Assembly: GCF_000264905.1 (NCBI RefSeq)
Contig: NW_006763160.1
Span: 1 to 64,000 of the forward strand
Reading direction: 5' to 3'
Source: Stereum hirsutum FP-91666 SS1
Lineage: Eukaryota > Basidiomycota > Agaricomycetes > Russulales > Stereaceae
Length of the DNA: 64,000 nt
In this document: positions 25,349-36,280 of the stretch, one piece after another
How the letters are laid out: every line of letters begins with the position of its first letter
Numbering within the stretch: the stretch's first letter is position 1
Translations under genes and position numbers: made by a program
The notes under the pieces: generated by a model
Told to the model about the DNA's origin: nothing
Database searches by the model: none
The model's input: the letters and a program-made list of their open reading frames with translations, nothing else

Positions 25349-26843
25349 ATGCTCTTACTGCTTCTGTTAAGTCTCGTTGTGCTGGTTGCTGCACTCCCGT
25401 CTCCTAACTCCACCAACATCCATGCAGGCAGAACGGACTCAGAGACTTCCGTAGGCTCACGCCGGTCTACATCCTGTTTTCCCGCTCTAGACTTTAAGAT
25501 GCCCTCCCACGTCCCAGACAGTCTCGAAGGCTGGTGGTGCGACGCAGCGGACGAGTATGCCTTCGTCGGCTTCAGTTACGAGGTCACCGCATGTGAGATA
25601 TCAATGCGATCGCTCAATCCATACGTTTACTCACATTTTCACATTCTACGCAGGCCAGAGCTTGGGTCAACTCAGGTCTGAGTTTCGTGACATCCGGACG
25701 ACCTTCAACTCTCGCTACGTTCGGCTCTATGGCGCTTGTGATCGTAAGGGCTTTTAGTGTGTTATTCTTATCTCTATCATCGAGGGATTCGTCACGAAGC
25801 TGACTTTTTTTATAGCGATGATATTGTTACAGCTGCATGGGAGAACACCCTCGGCGTTCATGCCTTGATATGGTCCGCACCTCTGGTTACTATCTTTGAT
25901 CGCGCTATAATAATATCACATCATGTCCATTCTGTGTAGGTTCGGATTTGACGGATCCGACATATGGATCTCTCGACGCAACACCCTCTTCAAAGCCTTG
26001 CATGCAAATCCCAAGGCCAAATACATTACCCGAGTTCTTCAATTCGGTTCAGAGCCTCTTTTTGACGATGTCCTGAGCCCTGATGACCTCACGACTCAAG
26101 TCAAAGCGGCGAAGGCCAACCTCTCTAGCCTTCATATTCCGGTCACAGTGTCAGAATTAGCGTATGGATACCAGGAGAGGGGTGGCGCTCAGAACGTCCT
26201 GGATGCCATAGACTCGATGTGAGTACTGAGTCATGCTTCTTCTTGGTTTCTATTCGTGGTCTAACCCCACCTCGTTCCAAAGCAACATCCATATGCTCCC
26301 ATTCTTCAGTCAAGATGCATCAACGGGTACAGACTGCACATCCTGATTCAGAGCTCATGCGCATTTCGCTGATTACTCCAATCTTCAGCGAATAACTCAT
26401 GGCCTATAGTCGTCAATGAGAATCTGGATTGGTTCATTCAGCATGGCTCTGGAAAGAAGATGTATTTTGACGAGGTGAGGTTTCTTGCTGAGGTACTCTT
26501 AGGTAAATCATCTGATCTATCCTTCGGCACCAGAACGGATGGCCCTCCGTGACCTCGCCCAGTGTGCAACCCAATAGTCCAAACGCCGTCGCCAACGTAG
26601 CCAACGAACATGTATACATGTCCCTATGTTTCTCTTTGTTCGACTGGTCGACTAATCGGTCTTCTGTTTATATAGGAATATTACAATGTCCTCGACCAAC
26701 ACTGCGAGGATCTGAAGAAGGTGGTGGGAGGTGGCGTAGGCTGGTTCGCACACATCTACAGCGATGACCAAGAACCAGGCTATGGCATTTACAACTCGGC
26801 GGGGGCTTTGAAGTTCCCATTCCATCCAAGGACGCATTGCTAA
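25349..26843 (+). CDS. Secreted glycoside hydrolase of the GH17-like (beta-glucan) type
   Basis: Eight exons (25349-25592, 25654-25756, 25816-25872, 25940-26218, 26283-26326, 26389-26474, 26534-26611, 26676-26843) encode 352 aa. The N-terminus MLLLLLLSLVVLVAALPSP is a signal peptide. The fold pattern fits fungal GH17-type cell-wall glucanases/transglycosylases: YVRLYGACDRKGFYDDIV, HALIWFGFDG, VLQFGSEPLF (candidate acid/base Glu), VTVSELAYGY, and KMYFDENGWPS (candidate nucleophile Glu in the ENGWP motif). It probably acts outside the cell on beta-1,3-glucan, but specificity cannot be read from sequence. One codon (Tyr, TA|C) is split over an intron whose donor follows TTTTA; reading through would stop at TAG, so splicing is required. 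Confidence 0.88.
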
Positions 26844-27256
26844 AGATTTGTTTCGATCGATTCATGACGTACCATCTTGTACAACACACGAACAAATTCT
26901 CCTCTGAGACTTGTTGCCTCGACATCTCATGAACGCATGTTACCTTTATCGCTATCCATTATGTATAAGGGTACGAAGCAAATTACTTCGCCTATGCTCT
27001 TGGACCGAGTGAATTGTGACTCACGCCTCAAGCTAACAGTCGAACAGTTCCACAACCAGGCAAAAGCTGTGTCCAGGATCAACCGCGTGAAGCCGCGGGG
27101 TCAGCACTGGAAATAGGATCCAACCAGCAAAAATACAGGCACAGAAGTAAATAAGTAAGACTAACATAGACCGATAAAGCGGTGAGTAAGGTAAGAAGGA
27201 TAGATAGTCAAATGAACGAAGCGAGAGCAGTACAAACACCTCCAGCAGTATGAGTT
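26844..27256. other. Convergent 3' intergenic region
   Basis: 413 bp between two converging genes; holds 3' UTRs. No other signal seen. Confidence 0.5.
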
Positions 27257-28603
27257 TCAACCATACCACTTGCCGTCTTTTTGTGCGGCTGTCGCTTTCG
27301 GTCGTTGTGGGATGATAGGTTCCTGGATATCGAAGACTTCGATTGCACGCTGGAGTGAGATGCAATGATGAGTTCACTAGTGTTGAGATAGGAAAACGCC
27401 AAACAAAATAAATACCTTCCACGTATCCATGTCGAACTGTAGAATCATTTGCTGCTTCTTCAGGCCGTCGGCGTAATCGGTGTCTTTGGGAGGTTCGCAC
27501 ATAACTGCAAAGGCCTGTTTGAGTACGGTCAAGAAAACAGCGGAGCACAGAACATACATATCATGGGCTCCCCGTCTTCAACGTCCAATGCGCACTCGCC
27601 GTCTCGTATGAGGAACGACAAATGGAAGATGTTTTCGACTGATTGGGCAAAGTCGTGAGGATTTATCACGAATTTGAACAGGTTCACGTTGCCCTGTTGT
27701 TCCAGAAGTTGTCGAATCTGAAAGTCGCGAAAAGTCTTGAGCGGGGGCTGGGAAATCACAAGGTGACGAAGCTTTCACTTACTACTACGACGTTCTTGGT
27801 GGTCTCATTCTCCGATCGGGCAATATCCTCCTCTTGCAGTTCTTGAGGTTTGGTCTTGTCCGCTTCATTCTTCTCTAACTTCGCCCGTTTCCCGACATTG
27901 CGCTTTTTCTGCTCAATTTCGAGAGGACCGAGCCTAGAAAACGAAAGGGCCGTAAGTAAAAAGAGAAAGGATAACAGAAGGAAGAAAGGTCAACGGACAT
28001 GTAATCTGACACAGGAACCCGACGACTCTTTGCCAATGCCTTCTTCCCAATCAAGTCCCAACGAAGGGGCTGACTCGGGTCCTCATAATCATCTTCGGCG
28101 TCATCGTCTGCATTCCCTAGCATCTCTCCGCCTTTCCGACCACCCATGAAGGTGATCAGCTTCGCAACAAAGTCGTCCATGTCAAAAGAGCCTGTTCCAG
28201 ACTTCATGGCACGAGCTTTCACGGCACCCATGTTCGAGAGATTAACAAGCATCATGGAGTCCAAAGTCGCTTCCTGTGGTGCTTTGACTATGTGCACAAC
28301 CAGTTATATATAAGCTTCCGAAGAGAATGATTGCAAAAGCAAGCGTACCTTCATGGAAGAGCTTGTCTGCTTTGTGCACCTTATCAGTGAGCTCCTGAGT
28401 GGTGAAATCGTTAGCAGTGGCGTTCACTAAGGGTTCAAAAAATTTGTATCAGGGCTTTGAATTAATCTGTGAAAGAAAAATCACGTACCATCATGCAACG
28501 CTCGATATGTTTTTCGCAATCTGCGTTTCTCTTCGGGGTTCTGGTCTGGGTCATATGCAATCTCTCTGCTGGGGCCACCCATGTCTGCATCTTCCCTTGG
28601 CAT
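27257..28603 (-). CDS. NSE4: Nse4, kleisin subunit of the SMC5/6 complex
   Basis: Seven exons (28603-28489, 28426-28349, 28287-27999, 27933-27783, 27717-27558, 27504-27416, 27349-27257) encode 324 aa. Nse4 is the kleisin that bridges the Smc5 and Smc6 heads and binds Nse1/Nse3, acting in DNA repair and replication-fork stability in the nucleus. Visible family features: the N-terminal Smc6-neck-binding helix region (QNPEEKRRLRKTYRALHDD, then TDKVHKADKLFHEV), the central LVNLSNMGAVKARAM and DDFVAKLITFMGG, DWDLIG-like RWDLIGKKAL, and the C-terminal winged-helix part with INPHDFAQSVENIFHLSFLI and QMILQFDMDTWK. The ATG at 28603 precedes MPREDADMGGPS. The promoter carries two ACGCGT boxes. Confidence 0.95.
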
Positions 28604-28705
28604 AGCTAGATCTCTCAGAAGGTACTTGGGTGACTGGAGAACAAGATTGGAAAAGAGAAGAAAGTCGGAGAGTAAAACGTTGGTGATTGAGGAGAAGAGC
28701 AAGAG

Positions 28706-28743
28706 ACGCGTCCTTGCAGTTAAACGCGACACGCGTGACGTCA
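28706..28743. promoter_or_regulatory. Two MluI cell-cycle boxes overlapping a CRE-type palindrome
   Basis: ACGCGT occurs at 28706-28711 and 28731-28736, followed immediately by TGACGTCA at 28736-28743, about 100-140 bp upstream of the Nse4 start codon. ACGCGT is the binding site of the MBF-type G1/S regulator in fungi, and TGACGTCA is the CRE/ATF bZIP site. The arrangement suggests cell-cycle or stress control of Nse4; binding is inferred. Confidence 0.6.
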
Positions 28744-28777
28744 CGTATTGTCACGACGGTATCTCTCATTATAACGG

Positions 28778-29219
28778 TCACGCCATTGTAAGTGGAATGC
28801 CTTGCTCCGGACTCTCACTCTCACTCTGTGCAGTTCCCGTTTCATTATTCTCTGCCCATGGATGAGTATGTTCACGAATTGTCTCATAGTACAATGCAGT
28901 GTCATCAGATTTACTAGACAGTGGTGAGCATTCTTGTGTCTGTTCGTCCGAATTCTCACTCGAAGTGTATGATGTATCCCAAATTGGTCGGTGACTGCTG
29001 GTCGGCGTATGGGGCACGGAAATATGGATAGAAACATCTAGTCGGTTACCGTTCGTCCTTCGAAGTGCGCATAACACGTTATAGTCCGTATGTAATTTGC
29101 CGCTGGCCTGAAAGTCCGTATGGTACTACCGTTGAGGGGTATTCAATGGGAAGGTTGGACAGCACCTCCTGAGAGGTACTGTCTAGCCTCGACTGCTCGC
29201 GCTGACGAGGCTCGGACAT
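28778..29219 (-). CDS. Small unknown protein
   Basis: Exons 29219-29166 and 29107-28778 encode 127 aa. The intron is 58 nt (GTGCTG donor, TTTCAG acceptor) and joins the N-terminus MSEPRQREQSRLDSTSQE in frame to a 110-codon exon. The middle part (LHTDYNVLCALRRTNGNRLD, then SIHISVPH) looks folded; the C-terminal half is Ser/Glu/Thr-rich and acidic. It lies on the minus strand between ARPC4 and Nse4, with 195 bp to the ARPC4 stop. I do not recognise the family. Support comes from the frame-keeping splice and protein-like composition. Confidence 0.5.
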
Positions 29220-29413
29220 CCGCAGTACAGTCCATAACAGCATTCGAATATAGGAAAGACTGATTAATTACAACGAACCGGGACGATGTTCGATACATGA
29301 TAGAAGAGGAGTATTTCGGCGCAGTTGAAGAGGTATTGGTGAGCGAGACAATGACGAAGCGATCCTAATATGACAGTCGAATGGTTTGGATGCCGCGATG
29401 GGCGACGAGAGGT

Positions 29414-30280
29414 TCACGTGTTGAACTGGCGACTGCGATTAGCTTTGCTCGGGGGAAGAACACGAGACAGTGAAGATCTACTTACAGCAGTTAGATACGA
29501 CTCTGCGACAATACGAGCCCGAGCGTTCAAGGATAGCTTCATCTCACTGATCTCCCTGTCGACTTCCTCCATGAATCTAGCGACAAAGAGTCAGGCTCAT
29601 ATATAAAGGGGAAAGGGGTAACGGTACGCACTGTATGATGAAGTCCACAATCTTGTGCTTCAACATTGTCTCGGTGTGGAAGTTTGTAATCAGGAAAGAT
29701 ATGTCATACCCCTAGAGCATAGACATGAGATCTCAGGCAAGAAGCAACGATAGGTAACTCAACGCACCTTGACGGGTTTCCGCCGTAGGACGATGAAGTT
29801 CTCCGCACGCTGCATCATGAAGCGAGTGAACTTATGGCACAGGATACGCTCTATCTCATCCGCCTGCTTAATCTTGATGCTGATTCGTATGGAGTTAACG
29901 GATGGTTCGACGAGGACGCGCTCGTTCTCGTTTCGTGAAATGATCAGGGGGTTCAGTAACACTTCCTTCGATCCTCTAGCGCAACGGTCAGTGTCAATCA
30001 AGACAGTTATGGGGACACTACTCACGCAACTTCCACCTCGGGTTTGTTATGCCTTTCGACTACCTGTCATCGAGGTCACTATTCCGGATCAGGTCTCGAG
30101 GTACATGATTATGACGCTTCACCTGCGACGAGAAGTTCTCTAGCGTCAAAGCTGCAGTCAGCGTTGACCTGACGGCGGCGAGGTAAGGTCGTAGGACATT
30201 AGACTATTTCATGCAGTTGTATCAGTGGTGAATCATCACGCATCGCAGGTCAGACAGACGAGGATGCGAGCACTGACCAT
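29414..30280 (-). CDS. ARC19: Actin-related protein 2/3 complex subunit 4 (ARPC4)
   Basis: Seven exons (30280-30278, 30203-30123, 30063-30026, 29975-29768, 29711-29632, 29576-29486, 29425-29414) encode 170 aa, matching the family length of about 168. ARPC4 is the core structural subunit of the Arp2/3 complex that nucleates branched actin at endocytic patches. Conserved stretches: [81 protein letters not shown]. Exon 1 is only the ATG itself, followed at once by the donor GTCAGT; the last exon holds three codons plus the stop. The gene is divergent from the FKBP gene with 133 bp between starts. Confidence 0.96.
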
Positions 30281-30413
30281 GGTCGCGGAGTAAGGGATGC
30301 GTTGAGGCTGTGTCCAAATAAGGCAGGTGAGGTATTCACGAGGAGACTTCAAATTTTGACGCGTTTCGTTCTTTCTTCCACGAACCGCCATACCCTCCTC
30401 CCTAAAAATCACG
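30281..30413. promoter_or_regulatory. Compact bidirectional promoter of ARPC4 and FKBP
   Basis: Only 133 bp separate the two start codons. The interval contains one ACGCGT (30359-30364). No TATA box is evident. Co-regulation of the two genes is an inference from spacing. Confidence 0.65.
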
Positions 30414-31965
30414 ATGACCGTCTCCCTTGCTCTTTGGTAAATCCCCTTGTGTTTCTGAATACTCATACTTACTGATCTCTTATTTTTTCTCCCAAATTGT
30501 AGGAGTGTTTGTGTGCAGCCAGGCGAAGATGGTGTTGCAGCAGTCTCCCCTCCTGCAGACATCCGCGTCACAAACATTGCTCTCAGTGATCAACTTGCTG
30601 ACGAGACCGGGCGCACGACCGTTAAATTGAACTACATCGTCCCCAATGCTGAAGATTCGGAGGATGAAGAAGAGGATGAGGATGAAGAGGATGAGAACCC
30701 GCCCCGGATGGAGACTACCGTTCTCTGCTCGTTGACTCCTGGAAAAGTGTGTTACATTCATGTTCTACTATTGTCTATAACTAATAATTTATTTGTATGC
30801 ACTCTATCCTAGATCGAACAGGCGACCGTAGACGTGGTTCTGACCCAAGATGACGAGTTTTTAATCGAAGTAGTGGGCAAGAAGTCAGTCGCCGTTACAC
30901 CTACTACAACGCTTCATCTTACTTACGTATCGCAGCTCTGTATATCTTAGCGGCAACTACATCGGTATGTCCGTCCCACGCATTATAATGGTTGGCCACC
31001 GCGGGTTAACTTTTTTCATCGCTAGACCAAACCCCAGACGATGTTCCATATAACGACGACTCTGAACCCGAGTCTGACGAAGAAGATTTCGATCTTAGTA
31101 TGGACCCTGAGGAAATGGACGGCATCAGTGACGACGCAGAGTATGTTCATGATGTTGCCACATTCCTGTTTGGCCTAACGGTTCTCGTATTTTCCCATCA
31201 ATATTTAGCCGTTTTGAGGAAATCCAAGAGGAGTCAGCTCCCGTGGCGTCGAAGAAGCGAACTCGCGAGGCAGATGCAGAGACCCCTGAGAAGCTCACCA
31301 AAGCTCAAAAGAAGAAGCTCAAGGCCGAGTCTGGCGCCGCTGTTCCCTCCGGGTCTGATGCCAAAGTCGATGCTGCAAAGACGAACGGGGATGCTGTCAA
31401 GGACAAGAAGGACAAGAAGGAGAAAGAGAAGGAGAAAAAGCCTGAAACCAGAACTCTCGAGAGCGGGATTCAAATCACCGACGTCACAGTCGGGAAAGGT
31501 CCTCAGGCAAAAAAAGGCAACACCGTCAACATGAGGTATATTGGCAAGCTTGCGAACGGAAAAGTCTTCGACTCGAATACTAAGGGCGCACCGGTTCGTG
31601 GCTTCATCCATTCAGTTAGTGTTAGCAATTAATCATGGCCCGCATCTTGCTTCTGTAGTTCTCCTTCACTCTCGGAAGGGGTGAGGTTATCAAAGGTGTG
31701 TCTTTTCTTGCCCCCATTGCGGTTTTCCGTTCGCTAACTGTGTTGTTTAGGTTGGGATATCGGGGTCGCTGGCATGCAGGCCGGTGGAGAGCGTAAACTC
31801 GTCGTCCCTCCAAAGTTGGGCTATGGGGCCAAGAAGAGCGGGCCCATTCCCCCGAACTCCACCTTGACATTCGGTATTTCATTCCACCATGCATGCTTGG
31901 AATACACTCTGCTAACACTATCATCTTTGCTGCTGTAGAAGTAAAAATGGTTGACATCAAGTAGC
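30414..31965 (+). CDS. FKBP-type peptidyl-prolyl isomerase, nucleolar Fpr3/Fpr4 type
   Basis: Nine exons (30414-30436, 30503-30746, 30813-30883, 30936-30964, 31026-31140, 31209-31593, 31659-31695, 31751-31873, 31940-31965) encode 350 aa. The N-terminal nucleoplasmin-like domain (about residues 1-120) is followed by acidic tracts ([15 protein letters not shown] and ESDEEDFD), a Lys-rich basic stretch with nuclear-localisation character, and a C-terminal FKBP domain (about 243-350) with [51 protein letters not shown] and the end MVDIK. Such proteins act as histone chaperones and proline isomerases on histone tails in nucleolus and chromatin. The first exon is 23 nt. Key FKBP active-site residues (Tyr, Phe, Asp, Trp) appear present. 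Confidence 0.94.
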
Positions 31966-34750
31966 CGGGTCGAAGACTTTCCTGTCACTTGGATAGTCGA
32001 CGTTCGTGATCCTAACCCAAAAGTACTCCGTACATGTCAATGCCTTCTTGATTAATCTATGCTCTCGGGATCGACTCCGAATGTCGCGAACACACGCTCT
32101 TCTTTGTGTTATCTGAACTCTGGACTAATATAGGTTGGGTTCGTCAGGGTTCAGCAAGACCACCTCGAATGACGTTAATTCTAGCCCATATGACCTCGAT
32201 CTACTGGATGGAATATGTGCCGCTTTCTTTCATCGGGTTTCAAGTTAAAAACACAAAATCAAGGGAGGGACACCGATGAGATCCATGAGTCTCGCACGAG
32301 CACCCTAAGTTGCCTTCGCCTCTTCTTGAACATACTCATGGAGGCGGCAGCACTGTTCGGACTCGCCTATCTGTCTCTCGACTGGATGGCATCCCGCGCT
32401 GCGGGCAGGTATACCTCTGAGTACATCGAACTTTCCTTCGAGCCCTGTGACGCCTTCAGGACCGACTGTCCTCGAACCTAAACACTTCCTGAGGATCTTA
32501 TCTACTGCCATTTTTTCGGAGGCGATTAGTTCACCTTACTTGTTGGGTATCCTGGTCAGCGGTCGTCTTTCTGGGTTCTGGGGTGCATCAATGGAACTGT
32601 GCCTATCAACTCTAATGCAAAATTTGTGCTCAAGATTGTGAAGGTTGTGTACGTACGTGTAGGACTCGCTCTCAAGGCCGAGACCCACCGACATTTTGAG
32701 CATTCTTGTCTATGTCACAGTCTCCGCCATGCTCTCCATCTGCTCCTTTGGTCGTTCTGCCGAAAGTTCGCTGATTTCAAACCTGCTGAGGAAGGGCCAC
32801 GGACAAACTACGGAAATACAGAAGCCGTGGTGTGTGGCTGCGTCGAAGACGTGCTCTTTCATCTAAGGTGAACCCAAAGCGTGTCTACGCGTCAATAAAA
32901 TTTGTGCCTGCTTCTAAGTTCTGCGACACAAGCGCAGACAAGAGGTGGTACCACAGTGGGAAGAGATTAATTAAGACTTACTCACGCAGGGCTTAGGCTA
33001 TACGCCTCCGTAGCTCCGTATAAATAAGCAAATCAAGGTCGAAATCCACCTTCGACCCTTCAAGCACAGTGCTGAGGCTGAGGCTAGATTGCGCCTCTGC
33101 ACCCCCTTCCTCGACGGGCCGCCTAACAAGCCACGAGCGAAAGAGGCAAGGTAGTCAGGCACAATTACGAGCAAGCCTCAGCTGGAACATATCTCATCGA
33201 ACAACCTTTCGGGGAGAGGACGTACTCGAGGTTTTCCTCTGCTTCACCGAACGCCGTTGTGAATGACTGTGGGTCAACATTGCCGCGAAGAGCAAACATG
33301 TAAAGTATTTGCCTTCCCTGCTTGATCACCAGGTCAAATGATGAGATGGATAGCTGAGCTTGAACTATCGATAGATACACGAAGGGGTCCTCCTGGGTAG
33401 CCTACCTGATGTAGCGGAGAGTAAGGAGGGCACATAGTTGAACCGTAGTAGGCCCGCAATTATCACAAGCTGGCCAGAGAAGGGTCGTAAAGACGTTCAA
33501 AGCACTCCACGACCGAAAGTCTAGAACGACCCTCAGCCACGGACCAGCTCACTTGTCTCGTGATGTCGGCCGTCAAGTGTTATAAAGGCGAAGAGGACCG
33601 AGCGTTAACGGTCTTGCAACCCCCTCCCTCTATCTGATTCGAGCAAAGACTCCGATTGACCATGGTCAGGACTGTTTTCCAGCAAGGCCCGCGGCGGCTG
33701 GAGCATTGAGAAACCGGTACGCACCCTTATGCCGAATGCACCATTTAGTCTTTGTGAGTGCGGCGGCAAGAGTAGACAAGGACTCCTCTTGGCGAGCCAT
33801 ATATCTCTGCACATCGTTTGGGCGGCGTGATAGACATCTCATCCACCAGAGGCTCGCGGCGATGCCGTGGATACAGGTAGAGACGCTCAAAAGGCAGGCC
33901 TAGTAGATGTTGTTCGAGCATTGATTCTGGTACATTCTTCGTCCCTGGTACTTCACTCCTGCCATCCATCGTGTTGTCCTCGCGATGACTGACAGAGTCC
34001 ATACCATGGGAATGTAAGGATTGCCTGAATGATACTCGGGCTCCAAGCACCTGTTCGTGGTCCCCTAACATATGAGCTCAGCAGAGTCAGAAGGAACCTC
34101 ATCGAGAATACTGAGTCCGCATTCCCGATCTCAAAGCTTCCATATTCTCCTTTTCAGGTTATTACAGATGCGGCGACATTTTGTGCTAAAGACAGACAGA
34201 GTGGTGAGTCATCTGGGCGCCAGGAGTACCATCGACAAGATTAGACTTACTCGCCTTACCACGCCACAGAAAATATCCCGACACGCTTCAGAAGGAAGTT
34301 TAGGATGAGTTGAATGTCGGAGCGGGAAGAGATGCGAGGTTCATCCCCTCTCGGGAAGGTCGCACTGAGGTGAGCAGACCGGAGGGGACGATGATGAACT
34401 GGGCAAGCGCCACGGCCTTGGTCTTTGTCCAGTGGTTCAACTTCAGCGGCACGGGGCTAGTGGAACCTTGGCAGACCCTTGTCATCGCGGTGGTCATTAT
34501 GTACCTAATTCGGGTTTGAGCCTGTAGATCATCCAGATATTCTCCATTTAAATCCCTTCCTTGCACAATTGTCAGTTTCAGCGACAGCAAAACCATGAGC
34601 GAGTGTGTTTGGCCTGAGTTTCAGACTCTTAGTCGATCCCGAAGGCTGAGAGGGTCAAGACTGAATATCAAGGCTTATTGCGAGAGCGAGACACGACACT
34701 AGAGTACAATCGGAAATAGCATTTTAGATAGGAAAATGAACATGAGCAGC
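31966..34750. other. Long region without an intact gene
   Basis: Nearly 2.8 kb between the FKBP and SDR genes. A decayed membrane-protein fragment is listed at 32320-32880. Other open stretches (minus 33165-33380, minus 33745-34071, and overlapping frames on both strands at 34300-34596) look partly protein-like but could not be joined by plausible introns. ACGCGT occurs once at about 32887. The content suggests relics rather than active genes. Confidence 0.4.
32320..32880 (+). pseudogene. Possible relic of a fungal multi-pass membrane protein
   Basis: A first fragment reads FLNILMEAAALFGLAYLSLD (about 32321-32380), and a second, in a different frame, ends KIVKVVYVRVGLAL (about 32632-32673). 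The pair recalls a helix of the type ILxESAALY and a following IIVRVGLG segment found in an abundant agaricomycete family of seven-helix proteins (annotated DUF6533/6534). The intervening sequence lacks a convincing splice pattern and no intact N-terminus was found. This is memory-based and weak. Confidence 0.28.
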
Positions 34751-36280
34751 CTAGGCAAACTTCCCAGGGACCACAGGCACTGAACTAGTGAGACCACCGT
34801 CGACTGCAAAGTTCTGGCCATTCACATAGCTGGAGTCATCTGTGAACGAAGAGTGAGTGCCCAACCATGATTCACTTCGAAGACGTCTACCTGAAGCCAA
34901 GAATAGAGCAGCTTGTGCAATTTCTAGTGTACGAGTAGATATGAGCAACGATACATCGAGGGATACAGAAAGCAGTACCTTCGGCGACTCCATATCTGCC
35001 CATAGGATTCAGTTGGCCTATCTTGGCCCCGGTGCCTCGTGAGCGAGCATAGTCGAAGGTCCCGACTGTCATGCCTGTTTCAATCAAACCAGGACATATG
35101 GAGTTAACTCGAACGTCGGAGCGTTGTAGCTGCCATGCGCTGGTTTTTGCGATTGAGTTGACACTGTAGCATGCGTAGCGAGTCCCATAAGGACCTTGTT
35201 ACAAAGAAAGGATCAGGAGGCATTGATATGCTTACGCTGCTTTACTTGCGCTGTCTGTATACCCGTGCACAATGATGAATAACACACACGCAAGTTTGGA
35301 CCGAGTAATATAACTCACAATCTACTGAACCAGCGCCAGAATTGAGACCCGCGACTGAGAAAATAAGTTAGTCGTATAGCATCAGGCAGAGAAAGAAGCG
35401 TCACAAACTAGATGCAGTGAGGATGATGCTGCCTCTACTGACATCCTTTCCTCGAGAAGCGTTGGGGGTTTTCATCGCTGCAGATGCGTATTTGACGGCA
35501 AGGAAGCAGCTATATATTGACGATGAAATTCATCGAGCCAAATCTCCCGTGCACAGAATATACACTCACGACAAGGCGTTTATCCTCATGGTCTCGTTCC
35601 ATGTATCAACATCTGTATCGTCGAGTGTGGCAGCGGTGGCAATGCCAGCCTGATCACATAGCTATGAGTATGATCCCAGCGTTCACACACCTAAAGAAAC
35701 ACTAACGTTTGCGAAAAAGACATCGAGGCGTCCCTCTTCTTGCATGGCCTGTTTGCAAACACCTGATATGGCCTGCTCATCTGCAGCATCCGCTTGCAAC
35801 ACCGCCACCTAGCGAGTGAAACATTGAGAGAGCTTCAGCCAAGCCTTAGTGCTCAAGTGAAGATAGCACACTTTTACGTCTGGATACGTTCTCTCTATCG
35901 TCGACTTCAGATTCGGGAGGTTCTCCTCCGAGTAGTCCAAAAGGTAAAGATGTTGTGCACCTTCGAAGACTTTCATTAGCAGCGCCACAGATTCCGTCGA
36001 ACAAAACCCACCTTCGTGTGCAAAGAGCATGGCCGATGCGCGGCTACAAATATCGAATAGTATTGAGTCTGTCGGATGTTCGATATGCATTCAGAGAAAC
36101 GCACCCAATGCCTTTCAAAGAGCCGACACCTGTGATCACGCAGACCTTTCCTTTCAGACGATTGCCCCGTGGGGTCTGAGAGAGGTGCCCCTGTATACCC
36201 TGAATGCGTGCGACGGTACGTTTGTAAAACTCATCAGAGGAGACTTGCTGTTGGATTGCAGGCTGTTTGTGAGGCGCCAT
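34751..36280 (-). CDS. Short-chain dehydrogenase/reductase
   Basis: Eleven exons (36280-36105, 36043-36012, 35960-35872, 35808-35707, 35649-35570, 35509-35409, 35354-35319, 35254-35236, 35163-34979, 34923-34891, 34839-34751) encode 313 aa. It is a classical Rossmann-fold NAD(P)-dependent oxidoreductase: cofactor-binding TGVGSLKGIGRA, acidic LLDYSEEN after beta-2, NAGIA, the catalytic Tyr and Lys in YSASKAAV, ICPGLIETGM, and the C-terminal NGQNFAVDGG. Asp after beta-2 suggests NAD preference. Substrate is unknown. Exon 8 is a 19-nt microexon that carries the catalytic YxxxK, with the Tyr codon split across the junction. The frame stays open upstream of the chosen ATG, but MAPHK at 36280 has good context (GCCATG). 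Confidence 0.93.

Noticed and set aside
29108..29165. 22-nt intron (29129-29108) in the small gene at 28778-29219
   Set aside because: Too short for a spliceosomal intron; a 58-nt intron with the same acceptor keeps the frame and was used.
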